Below, one piece after another: positions 59,940 to 64,000 of a stretch of 64,000 nt of DNA (positions within the stretch are counted from its first letter, which is position 1; every line of letters begins with the position of its first letter). The stretch is from Ehretia macrophylla (Eukaryota; Streptophyta; Magnoliopsida; Boraginales; Ehretiaceae): positions 19,190,762 to 19,254,761 of the forward strand of contig CM075783.1 of assembly GCA_037974665.1 (NCBI GenBank), read 5' to 3'. Under the pieces are notes generated by a model, which was given only the letters and a program-made list of their open reading frames with translations, was not told where the DNA came from and made no database searches. Both the position numbers and the translations under genes were made by a program.

Positions 59940-60450
59940 CGGGATTAAAAGTTTGTAGTGATTAATTTATTAGAGATTAAGGTTACCAGAAATGCGGTTC
60001 GTTGATGATCCATACGTTTTATTGACGTGATAATAAGTAATTAAAAAAAAGAGTAATTCTAGAGTTCTATATTCATTGGCAAAACAATCGCAAAAAGCTG
60101 ACCATATAAATGGCAGTACAACACTTAATAAAACTAATGCCTCAAACTTCTTATTAATAGCCACGTCTAAGCATTTTACTTGAAGACCTCATGACACTAA
60201 ATAGTGTCGTTAATTTCTAGCTCACAAATGACCAAAAAACATAATTTTTCTAGCCGAAGATGTTTCGTTGCTTAAATTTACCTGAATTTTGGTAAGAGTA
60301 AATCACGGCGGTATACAATTTCTTTCTTTTTTCTTTTTTTGTGAAGAAATTGAATAACAGAAGGGGGATGAGAAGGTGGGTTGCTAAACGCCATGAGGTA
60401 CTGCAAGACCTCCAAATTTTGTACACAACAAAATTTTTCTAAGTTTTGAT
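59940..60450 (-). repeat. inverted copy of the unit A upstream flank
   Basis: The minus strand matches about 1190-1810, including TTTTGTTGTGTACAAAATTT, GGAGGTCTTGCAG and TTAATCCCGCGTAA. No coding sequence is supported; the frame at 60439-60699 has no recognisable content. Confidence 0.7.
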
Positions 60451-60699
60451 ACCCTTTTCTGGTAAATAAGCGTATAGCAGGTTGAAAAAATTGTTCTGAA
60501 TGGAGTGATAAAACAAATTATGGATTATGTTAATGAATGTACTGTTAAACGATGCTTTATTTAAAGGAAAAGAATACGGAATAATTGTTTTTAAACGTAA
60601 TCTGGAAATATTATGGAGACCATTTCTATCACAAATTAAATTTGGCCATTTTGTGTTTGAAGTTTCAAGATGAAAATAAAATTCCATTGATATAAACAT

Positions 60700-62042
60700 T
60701 TCTCAGGGTCAGGTCAGGTTGATGAAATCAAAGACACGCAAATTTCCTAATATTTGGTTGTTATTACAAATTCATAATAAAATAGGGAAAATAGTATTAT
60801 CCTATTAATCCACCAGATAAATGATAGAAAAGAAGAAAAATAAGATCATTTTCAATAAAGCATCAATCTTGGGACCAAGCCTGACATGGATTAGTGAAGG
60901 GTAAGGCTGTAAGATATCGTTTTTCTTCCTAATTGTATATGCAACTTGACCTAATGAAGCTAAAAATCTAGCCGAAGTGTTTATAATTAAAAGATATTGC
61001 TCCTATGGGATGGTGCGACACTCAAGTATGGTAGATCCCTTGCCCACCAATTGTGGTAGTGTGTGGAGATGGACTTGACTAGCATATATGAGTCTTTCCC
61101 ATAATAAAATTATTCAGACGTTTCTCAGAAGAAATTTGAAAGTGACATAAAAGATTAGAGAATTTCAAGTTGGTCCGTCGGTAATAGTCCTTTGGAAGTT
61201 TCCATTAGGTGCAGATTTATTGGAGAATTGATAATAGCGTGGAAGTCCAATGGTCGTATTCAAGGAAAAAGTGAACTAGATTTGAGGGGAAGTTAGTAGG
61301 ATGAGATGCTTTCTCACTTACTTGTTCAAATTCAACAGTCTTCACCACCTGACCCAATAAAAAACAAAAAACAAAAAAAAATTCTTCAACAGTCTTCTTT
61401 TTCTTTTCAGCCTTATGTTTCTTCTTCCTTTCCTTCTTTTGGGAAAAGCTTAACTGAATTAATACGACAAAGTCAATAATTAACTTTTGACTACCTAGCT
61501 AAACGATGAATTTGAAGTGAAAGAGATGACTAAAGTGTTTGTTTGAGAATATAGAGCTTGACGGAAAAGATCCAAACTCTCTCTCATAGGAGCTTACAGT
61601 GTTTAGGAGAAAAACTATAAAAATCCTCAAGGACTTTATGTATGATAAAAGTCTAAATTCTTCCATACTAGTCTTTTTTTATGGTAAAAGAACTAAAAAG
61701 TCTCATCACTTGGCTCACCCCTCCCCTATATGACCTGTGGCTCTCGTGACAAGAAAATACAAGTTAGAAAGTCCTATTTATGGGAACCAAAACCTAACTC
61801 CATTAGAATTTGAACTCCTATATCAACCCTCATTAGATTGAACTTCTACTTATTTTCAATTTCGTCTTGGACTTGGACTTGGACATGAGTTAAAAACCCA
61901 ACAAAATGAAGATGATAAACAAAATAAAGTGATGACTAAGGTTATGACCTCTGATATTACTTAACCTTGTTAAAGGAAAATATATTCATGCTCTATAGTC
62001 TATATACAAGCATTATTAACACCAGAAAAGCCAAAAAGTTTA
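60700..62042. other. spacer, no gene recognised
   Basis: AT-rich. The interval 61539-61904 starts TGTTTGA and ends CCCAACA and could be a solo LTR, but no target duplication was found. Confidence 0.4.
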
Positions 62043-62050
62043 AAAAGAAT

Positions 62051-62468
62051 AGGGTAATTTACCGAAATGGTCATAAATTTTTATTTTTTTGACATTTAAG
62101 CCCTTTATCTTTTATTTTGGACAAAATGATCATTCATCTTTCATTTTAGTAACAACCATTAATCCTTAGACTAAAATTTGACAAAATATAACGTTAGTGA
62201 GCACGTGAATTGTATGTGCCCGCAAAATACATAAACTTTAGGATGTTTATCTTTTATTGTGTGACAATTTTACCCTTAAAAATTTGTGAATTTTGCGATT
62301 ATATGTCATCTACATGCTCACTAACGATATTTTTTCGATAAATTTTGTTCTAAGAACTAACGATTTTCACCAAAATGAAAGATAAATGACCATTTTATCC
62401 AAAATAAAATATAGATGACTTAAATGTCAAAAATGACAAAGATCTATGACCATTTCGGTAAATTATCT
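62051..62468. mobile_element. short TIR element (MITE), 8-bp duplication
   Basis: 418 bp flanked by AAAAGAAT (62043-62050 and 62469-62476). The ends AGGGTAATTTACCG and the inverse of AGATAATTTACCG continue as a long inverted repeat with CGAAATGGTCATA and AAATGTCAAAAA. The 8-bp duplication suggests hAT, but the TIR is not diagnostic. No coding sequence. Confidence 0.82.
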
Positions 62469-62699
62469 AAAAGAATATGAATAGCGTCTAACTTAAGTAT
62501 TGACTGAAAACGGAAAGATCAGAAGAAATGAAACATTAAAAAAGAAAAAAGCTAACCTTATAAATTTCCGATGATATACTTAGGTATTAACTGAAAAAGA
62601 AAAGAGAAGAAATGTAAAAAAAAAAGCTTATAAATTTATTTCCGGAGATGTACTTAGGTATCATGATGTCTTTTTGATGGGTAAATAATGCGAGCTTTT

Positions 62700-63021
62700 C
62701 AATTCAAATGGTTAAAATTAGGCTTTTGAAATAAGGTTATCAGTCATTAGCTTTGATAAGTTTTGCACTTCTAATATTTGGTGGTCAATTTTTTCTAGTG
62801 ATCATTTCTTTTCGGTATAATGGAGGTCGAAATTATAAATTCAAATTGAGAATTACTCCAAATTACAAAAATTTACTATTGTATCATTCCACCTAACTTT
62901 TGAATGATGTTTTTGGGATTATTTTACCCAAGAATTAGGACTCTAGAATGACTCAAGTCAAAAAGCCGTGTTTCTGATATATTCTTAGTCTCTAATCAAC
63001 TACATATTTTTAAAAAATTAC
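62700..63021. repeat. upstream flank of gene 7
   Basis: Partly similar to the upstream flanks of genes 1 and 2 (TCAGTCATTAGCTT-like sequence, and a second CCGTGTTTCT near 62968). No gene. Confidence 0.5.
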
Positions 63022-63062
63022 AAACCGTGTCTGGATGTTGACGCCATTTGAGCTATAATAAG
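63022..63062 (+). promoter_or_regulatory. promoter block of gene 7
   Basis: AAACCGTGTCTG at 63022-63033, GCCATT at about 63043, and TATAATAAG at 63054-63062, with a 32-nt offset, slightly shorter than in genes 1-3. Confidence 0.6.
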
Positions 63063-63176
63063 AAGCCATTCGCCCTATGTCAACACTACATAGATCTCTC
63101 ACTCGATTTCTAGCTTTTATCTATAATATTTTGCCCTGATTCTGATCTTCCATTTTCGCTAACGTACGTTGTCCTC

Positions 63177-64000
63177 ATGGAATTTCCGTCGATTTGGTAC
63201 CTCTCCTTTTGGTCCATCATCAGCCAGGTATCTCTATTAATAGCAGTTGTTGCTCCATATGAGGTCCATCTCCCTGTTCTCCAATTCCCTCATATTATAT
63301 ATATCCCTATATTTTTTTCAACTTTTTATGCCTTCCTTGTACGGCCTATGATGGAACCTGATCTCACCATCGGAAGTGTTTCAAATGAACTCTATCAATT
63401 CTTTAAAACGCTCCTAGTTGTGATAACAATACCATTTTATTCTTGGATGCTTCCGTTGTACCAGCAGTTGACTTTTTACTTCAAAGTGTGTGTGCCATTG
63501 TTAATAGTTTTAGGGGTACCCCGGTGCTTTTTCTATCTTTATCCACGCTATGTGATAAGTAAAGATATGGGAAGCTATGTGATTGGATTTGCAGGCCCTT
63601 TGCGAGTGTACCTCTCTCATACTTTTTTGTGTGTTTCGTTTATAGCTTTTTTTCCCTTGGTTGCATACGTGGTATCTTTTCATGGTCCGTTTGAAGATCA
63701 AGAAATTGTTGAATTCTTTCAATCTCTTATTTCTTCGTTGATAGTAGCATTATTCCTAGTTCAGTTGTGCTTACACCCTTTCCTAACAGGAATTGGGGCA
63801 TCTATAGTTGGAAATAATAATGGAAAGGTAAAAATGGTTGAGATCCCTCTTGGGTTGTTAATTTATGTTATAGTTCAGTACAACATCCCAGAAAAGTCAG
63901 TTCCTCTTTTGGTGATGGTGTCTTCCTTTGCCATTTCTTGGGTAGCTAGCCTCGCCATGATCCGAGCTCCTACTGACATGGGCATTTTCAATTTTTTTAT
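63177..64000 (+). CDS. MEFSS-family membrane protein, gene 7 (cut by window edge)
   Basis: From the ATG at 63177 the frame is open for 274 codons to the end of the window. It begins MEFPSIWYLSFWSIISQ, closest to gene 1 at this end. Family landmarks are present: RPMMEPDLTIGS, FAGPLRVYLSHTFLC, IPEKSVPLLVMVSSFAI and WVASLAMIRAPTD. About eight hydrophobic segments are visible. It has neither the gene 1 stop nor the gene 3 deletion, so it may be functional. Whether it carries the charged C-terminal region cannot be seen here. The function is unknown to me. Confidence 0.82.
   Translation, partial: MEFPSIWYLSFWSIISQVSLLIAVVAPYEVHLPVLQFPHIIYIPIFFSTFYAFLVRPMMEPDLTIGSVSNELYQFFKTLLVVITIPFYSWMLPLYQQLTFYFKVCVPLLIVLGVPRCFFYLYPRYVISKDMGSYVIGFAGPLRVYLSHTFLCVSFIAFFPLVAYVVSFHGPFEDQEIVEFFQSLISSLIVALFLVQLCLHPFLTGIGASIVGNNNGKVKMVEIPLGLLIYVIVQYNIPEKSVPLLVMVSSFAISWVASLAMIRAPTDMGIFNFF

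Noticed and set aside
60439..60699. 86-codon minus-strand frame
   Set aside because: No recognisable content; it overlaps the edge of the inverted upstream repeat.
61539..61904. Possible solo LTR (TGTTTGA...CCCAACA)
   Set aside because: No target duplication and no second copy in the window; TG and CA ends alone are not evidence.
1..64000. tRNA, rRNA, CRISPR or riboswitch
   Set aside because: Looked for on both strands; only tRNA-derived SINE-like boxes were seen and no cloverleaf or regularly spaced repeat array.

Overview
This is nuclear DNA from a flowering plant, most likely a eudicot. It is strongly AT-rich, gene-poor and packed with plant-type transposons: CACTA, MULE, hAT, an L1-type LINE, tRNA-derived SINEs and a large LTR element with an initiator-Met-tRNA primer site. 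I see no bacterial-style operon, no rRNA or tRNA gene and no CRISPR array. I cannot name the species.

The host content is a cluster of one unrecognised family of intronless multi-pass membrane protein genes, called here the MEFSS family after its first residues. There are seven traces. Gene 1 (1962-3041) is interrupted by one in-frame stop. Gene 2 (24972-26711) is open over 579 codons. Gene 3 (29722-31937) is broken by a 2-nt deletion, a stop and a transposon. Gene 4 (36581-36884) is an internal fragment. Two copies of only the 5' end lie at 56142 and 57816. Gene 7 (63177 to the window edge) is open as far as it can be seen. Flanking DNA is duplicated with the genes, so the locus grew by segmental duplication. 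A promoter block (AAACCGTGTYTG, then GCCATT, then a TATA box) recurs upstream of all four gene starts. It also occurs once in inverted orientation without a gene (59851-59890).

Layout. 205-5525 is unit A (gene 1), with a LINE fragment at 4631-5383. 5526-11437 is a CACTA element carrying an SCD2-like host exon and a nested TIR element. 11786-22053 is a second CACTA element split by a 7.8-kb minus-strand non-coding LTR retrotransposon (13197-20968, LARD type). 22054-28000 is unit B (SINE, MULE, gene 2, another MULE). 28600-35600 is unit C (gene 3, two hAT-type elements, one carrying exons of an omega-3 fatty-acid desaturase gene). 35760-39300 is unit D (gene 4 fragment, a third hAT-type element). 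39302-40535 is the counterpart of the second CACTA element. 40536-43170 is the upstream half of unit E. 43222-55231 is a 12-kb CACTA element with decayed TNP1-like and TNP2-like genes on the minus strand. 55483-58766 is a tandem 1.66-kb duplication containing gene 5'-end remnants and inverted upstream DNA. 59830-60450 is an inverted promoter region. 62051-62468 is a short TIR element. 62700-64000 is unit G (gene 7).

Because the units are paralogous, several insertions can be compared with an empty site inside the same window. This gives target-site duplications directly and a relative order of events. No interacting pathway can be read here; the genes are copies of one family whose function I do not recognise.
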